This document shows positions 1 to 8,042 of a stretch of DNA of 64,000 nucleotides, in pieces. The number at the start of each line of letters is the position of its first letter. Positions within the stretch are counted from its first letter, which is position 1. Position numbers and translations under genes: made by a program. Where the stretch lies: NCBI GenBank assembly GCA_037147415.1, contig JBAWVF010000002.1, positions 4,676-68,675 of the forward strand. The letters run 5' to 3'. This stretch comes from BOG-933 sp037147415. Its GTDB lineage: Bacteria > Pseudomonadota > Alphaproteobacteria > Azospirillales > Azospirillaceae. The notes beneath the pieces were generated by a model. That model ran no database searches and was not told the origin of the DNA. It was given only the letters and a program-made list of their open reading frames with translations.

Positions 1-670
1 GGCGGGAGCGGCCCCGCAGGGTGGCTTTGTTATTCTTGGCGCGACAACCCTGCCGATTACCGCCGCGCTCGCGGCTCAAATCGGACAGACCGAAGGCAAG
101 GGCGTGTTTGTCGCCTCGGTGGTGCCGGGGTCGCCCGCCGCGGTCGCCGGCCTCGAGTCGGGCATGGTGATCGAAAAAATTGACGGCAAACGGTTGCGCT
201 CACCGCGGGAACTTTTCACGGCCCTTGAAGCCGCCAAAACCGGCGACACCTTGCGGTTGTCGGTTACCGGAGACAAGGGGCGGCGGGAACTCCGGCTGAT
301 TGCATCGGTGATGCCGGCGTCGACGATGGCTGTCCCCGCTCCGATGCCGGGGGCGCCCGCCGCCAAGGCGGCGACGGTCCCGACCGAGTTCAATTGGCGC
401 GGCATGGAGATTGAAACCTTCGCCGCGGTTGCCGCACCCGGCACCGGTGGCGCCGTCCAACTGAAAGGAGCCGTGATTGCCGAGGTGATCCCCGGCTCGC
501 CGGCCCAAAGAGCCGGCCTACAGGCAAACGATATCATCCTGGAAATCAATAGCCAGCCGACCGGAACAGCCGCCATGATGAATAAGGCCATGCAGGCGGC
601 GACCGGGAAGCGTGAAGTAATGATGAAAATGGCAAGGAGCAACCGAGAGTTTTTTGTCGTTCTGCCATAA
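1..670 (+). CDS. mamE: MamE, 3' part (PDZ domains of magnetosome HtrA-like protease)
   Basis: Only the C-terminal part is present; the frame is open from base 2, so the gene begins outside the window. The visible protein has two PDZ-type domains, one at about bases 60-330 (core VVPGSPAAVAGLESGMVIEKI) and one at about 400-665 (VIPGSPAQRAGL followed by NDIILEIN), joined by an Ala/Pro-rich linker. MamE in Magnetospirillum is an HtrA/DegP-like serine protease with c-type haem motifs, needed for protein sorting to magnetosomes and crystal maturation; the protease and haem parts are not visible here. The assignment rests on the tandem PDZ domains plus position directly before mamJ-K-L-M-O, the known operon order. 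Start and catalytic residues cannot be checked. Confidence 0.85.
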   Translation, partial: AGAAPQGGFVILGATTLPITAALAAQIGQTEGKGVFVASVVPGSPAAVAGLESGMVIEKIDGKRLRSPRELFTALEAAKTGDTLRLSVTGDKGRRELRLIASVMPASTMAVPAPMPGAPAAKAATVPTEFNWRGMEIETFAAVAAPGTGGAVQLKGAVIAEVIPGSPAQRAGLQANDIILEINSQPTGTAAMMNKAMQAATGKREVMMKMARSNREFFVVLP

Positions 671-709
671 TCGTGATCGCGGGCCGTGCTTAAACTTCCG
701 GGGGAAATA

Positions 710-2011
710 ATGGGTCAGATGAGCGCCGAGACAGAAACGCAGGCTATCGAGTCGCCCGAAGGCGAGCTTGAAGTCGTGTGCGCTAAAGCCACGGTTGCTC
801 GGATGACCGCTCTGCGCGATCGGCGGCAGGACAATCTTTATCCCGAGCAAGCCTGGAATGAGTTGATTAATGCCGCCTCCTGGGCCAAACCGGAGTCGGC
901 GGACAGTCCGGGCGGCTTGCCGCCGGAACCCTCGCTAGAGATTCCACACCTTAAGACGCCAGGCAAGGCACGCCGGATTGCCAGCTTCGATGTCAGCGCG
1001 CTGTGCCAACTCCCGACCATTGCGCCGAGAGACGACGCGATGGTGAATGTTGCGATGGCAACGGCAACCCCGGCCGTTCGTCCCCAGCAACCGAAGCCGG
1101 CTTTGGTTATTCCGGAAGCTGCGCCGCAATCTGACGAAGACCGGCCCTTGCCGGCTCCACCGCCTCAAAGCGGACTTGAGCCCGAGTCGGGCTCACCGTC
1201 TGAAACCGGAAGCGAGCCGGCCGAGCCCTCGGTAATGTTCGATGTGTGGGCGAATGCCGAGGGCGCGTGGCGGACCGATCTCGAGCCGGAGGCCGCCCCG
1301 CTTCCCGAGCCTGAAGCCGCACCGCAGGCACTGCCGGAACCTTTGCCGTCGCCTGCCGAGTTGACCACGCTAACGCAACCGGTTGCCGACGCTGTGGAGC
1401 CGGAGTCGGAACCGGTACAATCGGCGCAGAGCACCGAGCCGGTAGCTGAACCAACATTTGAACCGATTATCGAACCGGCGCCTTCCGTAGCGCCTGAGAC
1501 ACCAAAGCCTGAGACACCAAAGCCTGAGACGCCCAAGCCTGCGGCTTCGGCCCCGCCACCAACCACGCCACAACGCCCGAGCCACCCGCGGCCGGCGGGG
1601 ATACGACAAGTCCGCACGCTGCTGTTTCATGGCGGGCCGCTGTCATCTCCCTATCCAATTTCAGTAACCATCATCATTGAGCCCCTTACGCATCCGGTCG
1701 GATCGCCCCCGCCTCCGGCGCCGGTCGCACCGGAGGTTCCGGTCTCCCCGCCCCCGTCTTCGCAGCCTTTAGCTGAAGCGCCGGCTCAGCCGACAATGCC
1801 CCGGGTTGAACCGGCGCGGACGCGCCCGGTAACGCCCGCGGAGTCGCCGGGCGGTTTATTCGCCCTGGCCGGTTGGATCGGGGGAGCGTTGGGGCTTGGC
1901 GGAGGGGCAGCAAAGCCAACGCCGACGACGCGACAAAAAAAACCGGCCGCGGGACCAAGTGATAGCGGTAGAGTTTCTCCCCACAGTGTACAAGGGAAAT
2001 CCCACAGATGA
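710..2011 (+). CDS. mamJ: MamJ-like acidic, proline-rich chain-assembly protein
   Basis: A 433-residue low-complexity protein rich in Pro, Glu and Ala with a Gly-rich hydrophobic patch near the C terminus (GGLFALAGWIGGALGLGGG). MamJ of Magnetospirillum is an acidic repetitive protein that attaches magnetosomes to MamK filaments, and it lies between mamE and mamK as here. Tryptophan-containing patches occur in otherwise disordered sequence (AWNELINAASWAK; FDVWANAEGAWR), and similar patches occur in a second MamJ-like protein at 46746-48047. A PETPK pentapeptide is repeated three times. ATG 710 is preferred over GTG 686 because a GGGGGA ribosome site precedes it. Sequence conservation in this family is poor, so the name rests mainly on composition, length and synteny. 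Confidence 0.72.
   Translation: MGQMSAETETQAIESPEGELEVVCAKATVARMTALRDRRQDNLYPEQAWNELINAASWAKPESADSPGGLPPEPSLEIPHLKTPGKARRIASFDVSALCQLPTIAPRDDAMVNVAMATATPAVRPQQPKPALVIPEAAPQSDEDRPLPAPPPQSGLEPESGSPSETGSEPAEPSVMFDVWANAEGAWRTDLEPEAAPLPEPEAAPQALPEPLPSPAELTTLTQPVADAVEPESEPVQSAQSTEPVAEPTFEPIIEPAPSVAPETPKPETPKPETPKPAASAPPPTTPQRPSHPRPAGIRQVRTLLFHGGPLSSPYPISVTIIIEPLTHPVGSPPPPAPVAPEVPVSPPPSSQPLAEAPAQPTMPRVEPARTRPVTPAESPGGLFALAGWIGGALGLGGGAAKPTPTTRQKKPAAGPSDSGRVSPHSVQGKSHR
1493..1537 (+). repeat. Three tandem 15-bp repeats inside mamJ
   Basis: Three consecutive 15-base units, beginning CCTGAGACACCAAAG, encode Pro-Glu-Thr-Pro-Lys three times; the third unit differs at silent positions. This suits the repeat-rich acidic region of MamJ proteins, which varies in length between strains. 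Confidence 0.9.
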
Positions 2012-2105
2012 CGGGGTGATTCGGTTTAGTTCACGTTTTTCGATATGCGGGGCACGATTTCGGTATCCACGGGTTCCGCCTATGATCAAACTGGAGGAAT
2101 AGTGA

Positions 2106-3161
2106 ATGAGTGATGATAAAAATCAGCAACAAGGGACCGACAATCAAGTGATCGTCGGCATTGATCTCGGAACTTCACGGACCGCTGTCATGTCTAATCG
2201 CGGCGTCCGGCGCCTCTTCCAGTCGGTTGTCGGCTATCCGAAAGACGTCATCGGTGTTCGTTTGTTGGGAGCCCCGTTCATTGTCGGTGAACCGGCGTAT
2301 GAAAAGCGCTCGTTCCTTGAACTGCGCCATCCGCTCCAAGACGGCGTGATTAAGGAGGCGAATGCGAAAGACTTGGTGGCCGCCCGCGAATTGCTCAAGC
2401 ATGCTGTGAACTTGGTTGATGCCGGGCCGAATGATGAAGTCCGCGCGATTATCAGTGTTCCGGCACGTGCTTCGGCCGGTGACAAGTCGGTCGTGCTACA
2501 GATTGCCGAAGAAATCGTCAATGTCGCGGTCGTAGTCTCTCAGCCTTTCCTGGTCGCTTATCACTATGGCAAGCTTTACAATGCCTTGGTCATTGATATC
2601 GGTGCCGGTACAATCGATATCTGCGCGCTGAAGGGCATGATGCCGCCGCCAGAAGATCAGGTCACACTGAAGAAGGCCGGTAACTATATTGATCAGCGCC
2701 TGATGGAAGGTATTCTTGATCGTTATCCGGATGTTCAGATCAACCTGAATATTGCTCGGGGCATCAAGGAAGCTCACGCGTTCGTCGGCAAGCCGGCAAG
2801 CCCGGTCCAGGTCGAGTTGCGTTCTAATGGTCTGCCTGTATTGTGCGACATTACAGAAGAAATGCGCAATGCTTGTGAGTCGGTGATTCCGGACGTGATC
2901 GAAAGCGTTGAGTTCTTGCTGAAGCGATTCCCACCGGATGATCTGCCGAAGGTACTTCAGAATGTTATCGTCGCCGGCGGTGGTTGCCGTATGGCGGGCA
3001 TCTCTGATTTGATTGCAACTAAGTTGCGTGCCTATGGTGATGTTAAGGTTGCACTGGCGCGGGATCCTGAATTCGATGCCGCTTCGGGTGCCTTACTGAT
3101 GGGCCAAGAACTGCCGCCCAAATTCTGGGATCAGATCGGTGAAATGATCGGAGAAGGCTGA
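2106..3161 (+). CDS. mamK: MamK actin-like filament protein
   Basis: A 351-residue bacterial actin homologue that forms the cytoskeletal filament along which magnetosomes are aligned and positioned. The actin signatures are visible: phosphate-1 loop VGIDLGTSRTAV at residues 17-28, phosphate-2 motif VIDIGAGTID at about 162-171, and adenosine motif VIVAGGGC at 287-294. Length matches known MamK proteins. GGAGG lies about 9 bases before ATG 2106. It follows mamJ by about 95 bases, as in Magnetospirillum, where MamJ is its partner. No truncation or missing motif is seen. It is the only actin homologue in the window. Confidence 0.95.
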   Translation: MSDDKNQQQGTDNQVIVGIDLGTSRTAVMSNRGVRRLFQSVVGYPKDVIGVRLLGAPFIVGEPAYEKRSFLELRHPLQDGVIKEANAKDLVAARELLKHAVNLVDAGPNDEVRAIISVPARASAGDKSVVLQIAEEIVNVAVVVSQPFLVAYHYGKLYNALVIDIGAGTIDICALKGMMPPPEDQVTLKKAGNYIDQRLMEGILDRYPDVQINLNIARGIKEAHAFVGKPASPVQVELRSNGLPVLCDITEEMRNACESVIPDVIESVEFLLKRFPPDDLPKVLQNVIVAGGGCRMAGISDLIATKLRAYGDVKVALARDPEFDAASGALLMGQELPPKFWDQIGEMIGEG

Positions 3162-3200
3162 TACCGGTAAAGTTCGAAGTTACCGGAGTTCATGCGAAAG

Positions 3201-3228
3201 ACAGGAGGGGGGCTTGCCCCCTTCCTGT
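3201..3228 (+). terminator. Hairpin between mamK and mamL (attenuator or RNA-stabilising)
   Basis: An inverted repeat, ACAGGAGGGGGGC pairing with GCCCCCTTCCTGT around a two-base loop, lies 40 bases after mamK. No T-tract follows, so it is more likely a processing or partial-attenuation hairpin than a full intrinsic terminator. Expression of mamL-M-O downstream could be set differently from mamK. Confidence 0.5.
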
Positions 3229-3271
3229 TCAACGTAATGGCAAAGTCGGGTCATAAGAATCGGAGGGGTTG

Positions 3272-3517
3272 GTGTCGATACGGCGCGTCCTGGTAATCAT
3301 AGGCTCGATGCTGGCGCTGCTGTTCGTGTCGCAGAACCTTGATATGGTTGAAATCTCGCTGGTTATCGGGCGTCCGGTCGAGGCACCGCTGGCAGCTGTG
3401 ATCGGGATTGCCTTTTTAGCCGGTTTCCTCGCCGGCATCGGGGTGATCCTGGAACGACAATTTCGGCGCAAGAGAAATGCCGTGACAGACGAAGAAGAGC
3501 ACGGCTTGATCGAGTAA
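3272..3517 (+). CDS. mamL: MamL, small magnetosome membrane protein
   Basis: About 81 residues with two hydrophobic segments (about residues 3-23 and 39-60) and a basic C-terminal tail (RQFRRKRN). The stretch NLDMVEISLVIGRPVEAPLA between the segments is typical of MamL, which has an LapA-like layout. MamL is needed for magnetosome membrane invagination in Magnetospirillum. It sits between mamK and mamM as expected. GTG 3272 is chosen because GGAGG lies 5 bases upstream; the in-frame TTG at 3269 is too close. Signal and function are otherwise standard for the family. Confidence 0.88.
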   Translation: MSIRRVLVIIGSMLALLFVSQNLDMVEISLVIGRPVEAPLAAVIGIAFLAGFLAGIGVILERQFRRKRNAVTDEEEHGLIE

Positions 3518-3567
3518 CGCCGGAGTTTTATTTCTGCCTGTGCGGCTGGTAATAACGGGTCGGGTTG

Positions 3568-4533
3568 ATGAGATACAAAAATTGCGTCAGATGCTCAAAA
3601 TACATCGGCTGGGGCGGGTTGGTCGTCAACTTTGTTTTGATGTTGATGAACTTGTTCATCGGTCTGGTGGCCGGCTCTCAGGCGCTGGTTGTCGGCTCGA
3701 TGTACTCGCTAAAGGACATGGCAACGTCTATCTTTGTCATTGTCGGCGTAACGGTCGGTCGCAAACCGCTCGACCGCGAACACCCCTATGGACATGGCAA
3801 GATCGAATTCCTGATGTCGCTTGTTTTCGGCATCGTTTTATTATTTCTGGCCGTTTTCTTACTGTATCACGCAATTGATACATTACTGCATGCCGAACGC
3901 AACGTGGCGCCACGCTTAATTGCGGTCTGGGCGGCGTTTGTCTCTGTTTTGGCCTATGCCTATACCTTTTATTATGCAAGCTGCGTCGCGATCGAAAGCA
4001 ACAGCCCCATTGTCCGAATGATGGCGCGCCACCACCATTCAGACGCAGTGGCGGCCGGAATAGCCGGACTCGGTATTATTTGCGCCCATTTATTCGATTT
4101 GCCTTGGGTTGATACTATCGTCGCATTTTTTGAGGCGCTGGACTTGACTTTGCTTGGCGTTAAAGTGTTTTGGGATTCATGTAAGGGTTTACTCGATCGT
4201 AGTCTCGACCCTGGAATTCGCACCACGATTCGCAAAATTGCCGCCGATACCGATGGGGTCAGAGAAGTTAAAGCCTTAAAAACCCGATTGACCGGCCATC
4301 AAATCTGGTCGGACTTGATCATCGGTGTCGATGCTGACCTGACGGTTGATCAAGCTCATGAAATTTGCGAACGGGTTAAAGCGCGTATTGCCGAACGGTT
4401 GCGCCATGTCGGTTCTTTAAGTGTCGACGCCGAGATCTGCGAAAGCGAAATCGAGAAAAATCGTGAAGTAACGGCTCGGTGGCGGGCAAGCAATAAAGCG
4501 GGCGATGAAGCCGTCGCAATGGTGAAACCATGA
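3568..4533 (+). CDS. mamM: MamM, cation diffusion facilitator (iron transport into magnetosomes)
   Basis: A 321-residue CDF transporter expected in the magnetosome membrane, where MamM works with MamB to move iron into the vesicle. It is MamM rather than MamB: the transmembrane metal site reads MYSLKD with Tyr46 and Asp50, and ARHHHSD with His155 and Asp159, at the same numbers as the characterised MamM site. HPYGHGK follows the second membrane helix. The C-terminal cytoplasmic domain (about 215-300) has the usual CDF fold pattern, and the very C terminus is charged. Its stop overlaps the start of mamO (ATGA), so the two are translationally coupled. The ribosome site is weak. No mamB is in the window. 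Confidence 0.93.
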   Translation: MRYKNCVRCSKYIGWGGLVVNFVLMLMNLFIGLVAGSQALVVGSMYSLKDMATSIFVIVGVTVGRKPLDREHPYGHGKIEFLMSLVFGIVLLFLAVFLLYHAIDTLLHAERNVAPRLIAVWAAFVSVLAYAYTFYYASCVAIESNSPIVRMMARHHHSDAVAAGIAGLGIICAHLFDLPWVDTIVAFFEALDLTLLGVKVFWDSCKGLLDRSLDPGIRTTIRKIAADTDGVREVKALKTRLTGHQIWSDLIIGVDADLTVDQAHEICERVKARIAERLRHVGSLSVDAEICESEIEKNREVTARWRASNKAGDEAVAMVKP

Positions 4534-6503
4534 GTAAGGAGCCAATCGGAGTGGAAGCGGACAACGCAATCGTTTTCTGTACCCGGCCATGGCGCATCAT
4601 GGGGGCGGCCGTGGCGGGTTTGGTTGCCATAACCATGGTTTGGGGCGTGGTCATTCTTACTACTTATAGCAATGACGATCGGTTCGGTAACGATAAAACC
4701 TTATCAGTTACTGAATTTATGAGCCGCAATGTTGCGTTGCCCGGTTCTTTTAATCTACCCGATGTCATTGCACCTGCGGTGGTTGCGATCGACGGAGGCA
4801 AGATTAACGGTGGTGTCGTTGCATCCGGCGCAATAGTCGGTGCAAATGGTTATGTTCTGACGACCCTTCATTCAATCGAGGGTTTGTCTGAGATTACGGT
4901 TCATGTCCGTACCAAGACCGGTATTCAGAATTTCACGGCGCAGGTGGTTAAAAAGGCCCCGCTTCATGATCTTGTATTACTGAAAATTCAGTCGCCGGGC
5001 AGCTTTCTTTACTTGTCGCTCGCAGATACCGTGACAAAGCCGATTGGCACCGTCTATGCCTTTGGACAAGGAACACAAGGCAATCTCGTGGTTCGACAGG
5101 GCGGAGTTTCTAATCAATCGGTACCTTTGGCAATCGAGGCACTCCAAATCTCGCATCTTCGCTCAACCGATGCGGTTTATACTTGGGAGCAAAATGGTGG
5201 TCCGGTCGTTAATGGTGATGGCGCTATCGTTGGAGTTACAATAGCGGTCCGCGATGCCGCCGGTGGGGTGCGTGGTTATGTTGTTCCGGCTGATGTTATC
5301 ATGTCGCATTTCCGAGACGTGCTTAACTTCAAGACTGTCACGCCGTCAACACCCGCTTCGGTTGCGCCGGCTGCTGCGATTACGACTGAGTCCGGCGCAC
5401 CCCGTATGGTTGCGGCGGGCTTGACGCCAGCTCCTGCGTTCGGGGCCGGTCCATTATCGGCCGGCACGATTACCGGCGGTTCGGGCGCCTGGTGGATTAA
5501 GGCGGCCAATCAAGTTGGGGCCGGAGCGGCACAACCGACAGGTTATACCGCTCCACCCGGTGGAGCACCTGTCGCAAGCGGAGTGTCGGCCGATGTTGAG
5601 CATCTGCTCGGCCTTCGCATTGCCGGTTTTGCCGTTGAAGATTTGATCGGCCTTACCATTCTGGCCCTGGTCAAGGGCGTTATCGGCGGCATGATGACTA
5701 TGGGCGGCGGCGTTTTTCTGGTCGCCGGCATGATGATGTTTTTCGGATACGGATTATTTCTGATCCGTCCGGTTGCCTATCTTACCAATATTTTCGTTTA
5801 TAGTGCTTCTTCACTTCGTCACCATCGCAATGGCTTGGTGATGTGGGATGAAGTCAAAACAATGGCGCCTTGGGCGATCATCGGTGTTATTATCGGTTAT
5901 TTTATCGGCAATGCGATAAGTGATCGGGTCATTGAAGTTCTCCTTGCAATCTTTGCTGTAATGATTTCAATAAAAGCCGCTCATGAAGTTTGGTTTAATG
6001 AGAGCGATGACATTCTTTTAACCCGGAACGGTGATAGTGGCACTGATGATGATGACCTATCGGTGTCTCACGAGAGCGTCGAGGATGAGCTTCCGCCAGC
6101 GGTTCGGCAAGCCAACCCGTTCAGCGCCTTGACTAAGCCGGCATTGCTGGCTTTACCCATGGGTATTATCAGTGGCATTCTTGGCATAACCGGCGGTGTT
6201 ATTGAAGTTCCGTTGCAGCATTATATCGGAAAGGTTCCGCTTAAAAATGCCATTGCCAACAGTGCAGTGTTGGTTTTCTTTGCTTCTCTTACCGGAACCT
6301 TGTTAGCATTCATTCATGGCACTGCAACTGGAATTATTGACTGGCAAACCCCGTTGACACTTGCCGCAATTCTTATTCCGGCATCATTCGTCGGCGGTAT
6401 TGCCGGAGCACACCTGACTAAATTGGCACCGAAACCTGCATTGAAAGTTGTGTTTTCAGTTTTGATGATGGCTGTTGCTATTCGTATGTTTATCGGGCAT
6501 TAA
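4530..6503 (+). CDS. mamO: MamO, degenerate trypsin-like domain fused to TauE-type transporter
   Basis: A 657-residue membrane protein: one N-terminal membrane helix (about 18-42), a trypsin/DegP-like domain (about 65-265), an Ala/Pro linker, then a TauE/SafE-like multi-helix transporter (about 360-655). This two-part layout is specific to MamO, which promotes magnetite nucleation. The protease histidine (LHSIE, His114) and aspartate (HDLVLLK, Asp147) are kept, but the GNSGGP serine site reads EQNGGP, putting Asn222 at the nucleophile position. The domain is therefore expected to be catalytically dead, consistent with the established role of MamO as a pseudoprotease that binds metal and supports MamE. 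The start overlaps the mamM stop. mamN, normally between mamM and mamO, is missing. Confidence 0.93.
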   Translation: MSKEPIGVEADNAIVFCTRPWRIMGAAVAGLVAITMVWGVVILTTYSNDDRFGNDKTLSVTEFMSRNVALPGSFNLPDVIAPAVVAIDGGKINGGVVASGAIVGANGYVLTTLHSIEGLSEITVHVRTKTGIQNFTAQVVKKAPLHDLVLLKIQSPGSFLYLSLADTVTKPIGTVYAFGQGTQGNLVVRQGGVSNQSVPLAIEALQISHLRSTDAVYTWEQNGGPVVNGDGAIVGVTIAVRDAAGGVRGYVVPADVIMSHFRDVLNFKTVTPSTPASVAPAAAITTESGAPRMVAAGLTPAPAFGAGPLSAGTITGGSGAWWIKAANQVGAGAAQPTGYTAPPGGAPVASGVSADVEHLLGLRIAGFAVEDLIGLTILALVKGVIGGMMTMGGGVFLVAGMMMFFGYGLFLIRPVAYLTNIFVYSASSLRHHRNGLVMWDEVKTMAPWAIIGVIIGYFIGNAISDRVIEVLLAIFAVMISIKAAHEVWFNESDDILLTRNGDSGTDDDDLSVSHESVEDELPPAVRQANPFSALTKPALLALPMGIISGILGITGGVIEVPLQHYIGKVPLKNAIANSAVLVFFASLTGTLLAFIHGTATGIIDWQTPLTLAAILIPASFVGGIAGAHLTKLAPKPALKVVFSVLMMAVAIRMFIGH

Positions 6504-6527
6504 GAAACTCCTTTTTCGGAGGACATG

Positions 6528-7976
6528 ATGGCCATCACTTCCCCGTTGCTTAAAGAAGCCGAAATCATGGCGACGCTTGTGCGTCATCGCTATCACCTCA
6601 GAAATGACGCACGGGGACGGCGAGCCGATTTGTCCTTTACGGATTTAACCGGCCTTACACTTAAGGATCAAGAATTAAACGGGATAATCTTTAAAGGCGC
6701 CTGTCTCCACAAGGTTGATTTTTCACACTGTGACTTGACCGGAGCCGATTTCTTCGGTGCCGATCTTGAAAGCGCTAACCTCACCGGCGCTAATCTTACC
6801 GGTGTTGATTTCCGAGGCGCTAACTTGCACCGGGCGGTTCTCTCAAATTGCAATCTGTCATCCGCTGATTTTCGAGCCGGCACAAATCAAGACAATAGAG
6901 CGTGCCTTACCGAAGCCAAACTTGACCATTCCTTTCTTCAACAAGCCAACCTGACCGGGTGCGACATGTCGGGGGCTGATCTGGTCGATGCTGATCTTTC
7001 CGGCGCCGATTTAAGCCAGACCGTGCTCTTGGGCGCCGATCTGTCCGGAGCGTCCCTTAAAGCGGTAAAATTAGCCGATACTGTTTTGTCGATTTCTTGT
7101 TTAAGCCCGGCCCAATTGGGTGATCTCGGTTCTACCGAGGGCTTGGTTGAACCGAGTTACCTTAAGCTTGCTGATGACGTTGTTACAAGCAAACTTGAAG
7201 AACACGGCAAGTGGATAGTCACAGGCGGTGCTAAAGGGGCCCGTCTTAATCTTGAAGGCATTGATTTACGCAATTACATATTTTCAGTTCGCAGCTTGGC
7301 CGGTGGCCGTTTACGCCGATGTAATCTTAGTGAAACCGATCTGCGTGAAATCGTACTTGATATGGTTGATTTTTCTTATTCTAATCTTCGAGAGGCGAAT
7401 CTTGATAAGGCGTCGATGCGCGGCGTTAATTTACGGAGCGCTGATCTTTCAGGGGCAAAGCTTACCGCCGCGATGCTTGAGGCGATGCCGCTTGAACCGG
7501 GACGCACGTGGCCGGCGAATCTTGATCAGGCCCGTTTGTGCAATGCCGATCTAACCGGCGCCTGTTTCGATAATGCAGTGATGACAAATACAGATTTAGT
7601 TAACTGCATTATTTCTGAAACTCGATTCCGAAATGTCGATCTCAGCAAGGTCAAACGGAGTGGTAACGGCACTGAAAGACGGCGCGTGACCCGGTTCAGT
7701 GAGCCAACGCTTTACGTAAAGACCCCGCTGGGGGTCTTTACAACAATAAACTGGTCCTTTGGTGGCGTCTGTTTATCTTTCGATGAGACTGAGCGATTCC
7801 CTGTCGACACTGAAATTAAGGCCGCAATTGTGGCGAAGAAATTTCCGCCGCCGCGCCCGGTCTCTCTGACTGTAGTTAAAGATACCCCTGACAGCGGTAA
7901 AGTCTTAATGCGTTTCACTGCGGTTGATAACGACTTGCAAAAATACCTTGCCCAGATAAGCGGCGAACCGGCTTAA
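6528..7976 (+). CDS. Pentapeptide-repeat protein with C-terminal PilZ domain
   Basis: About 482 residues. Two blocks of pentapeptide repeats (A[DN]LxG pattern, residues about 30-190 and 240-375) form a right-handed beta-helix, with a short non-repeat segment between. The C-terminal about 95 residues look like a PilZ c-di-GMP-binding domain: RRRVTR, then NWSFGGVCL, which fits the RxxxR and NxSxxG motifs. It begins 25 bases after mamO behind GGAGGAC and is probably co-transcribed. ATG 6528 is preferred over ATG 6525 on spacing. Pentapeptide proteins are usually scaffolds or binding surfaces; here a c-di-GMP signal could control the scaffold (inference). A related protein without PilZ is at 11820-12923. 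Confidence 0.82.
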   Translation: MAITSPLLKEAEIMATLVRHRYHLRNDARGRRADLSFTDLTGLTLKDQELNGIIFKGACLHKVDFSHCDLTGADFFGADLESANLTGANLTGVDFRGANLHRAVLSNCNLSSADFRAGTNQDNRACLTEAKLDHSFLQQANLTGCDMSGADLVDADLSGADLSQTVLLGADLSGASLKAVKLADTVLSISCLSPAQLGDLGSTEGLVEPSYLKLADDVVTSKLEEHGKWIVTGGAKGARLNLEGIDLRNYIFSVRSLAGGRLRRCNLSETDLREIVLDMVDFSYSNLREANLDKASMRGVNLRSADLSGAKLTAAMLEAMPLEPGRTWPANLDQARLCNADLTGACFDNAVMTNTDLVNCIISETRFRNVDLSKVKRSGNGTERRRVTRFSEPTLYVKTPLGVFTTINWSFGGVCLSFDETERFPVDTEIKAAIVAKKFPPPRPVSLTVVKDTPDSGKVLMRFTAVDNDLQKYLAQISGEPA

Positions 7977-8001
7977 GAACAAGGCCGAATCATGCTATAG
8001 T
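7973..8001 (+). promoter_or_regulatory. Sigma-70-type promoter
   Basis: TTAAGA and TATAGT separated by 17 bases, 42 bases before the start of the gene at 8043. The -35 box overlaps the stop codon of the pentapeptide gene. Prediction is from sequence only. Confidence 0.5.
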
Positions 8002-8042
8002 TTGTGAGAAGTCGCAAAGTTGCCGGCGCGGAGAGTGCTCAA

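Noticed and set aside
76..642. 188-codon open frame on the minus strand opposite mamE
   Set aside because: It mirrors the PDZ-coding frame, has no ribosome site and no domain.
1165..1617. Gly/Ser-rich open frame opposite mamJ
   Set aside because: It is the antisense of the Pro/Glu-rich repeat region; the low-complexity composition explains it.
1896..2102. Plus-strand open frame overlapping the mamJ 3' end and running to mamK
   Set aside because: No ribosome site and no known family; a frameshifted MamJ tail was considered but the in-frame end fits as well.
3568..4533. Assignment as MamB instead of MamM
   Set aside because: Tyr46/Asp50 and His155/Asp159 with the HHHSD pattern, plus position after mamL, fit MamM.
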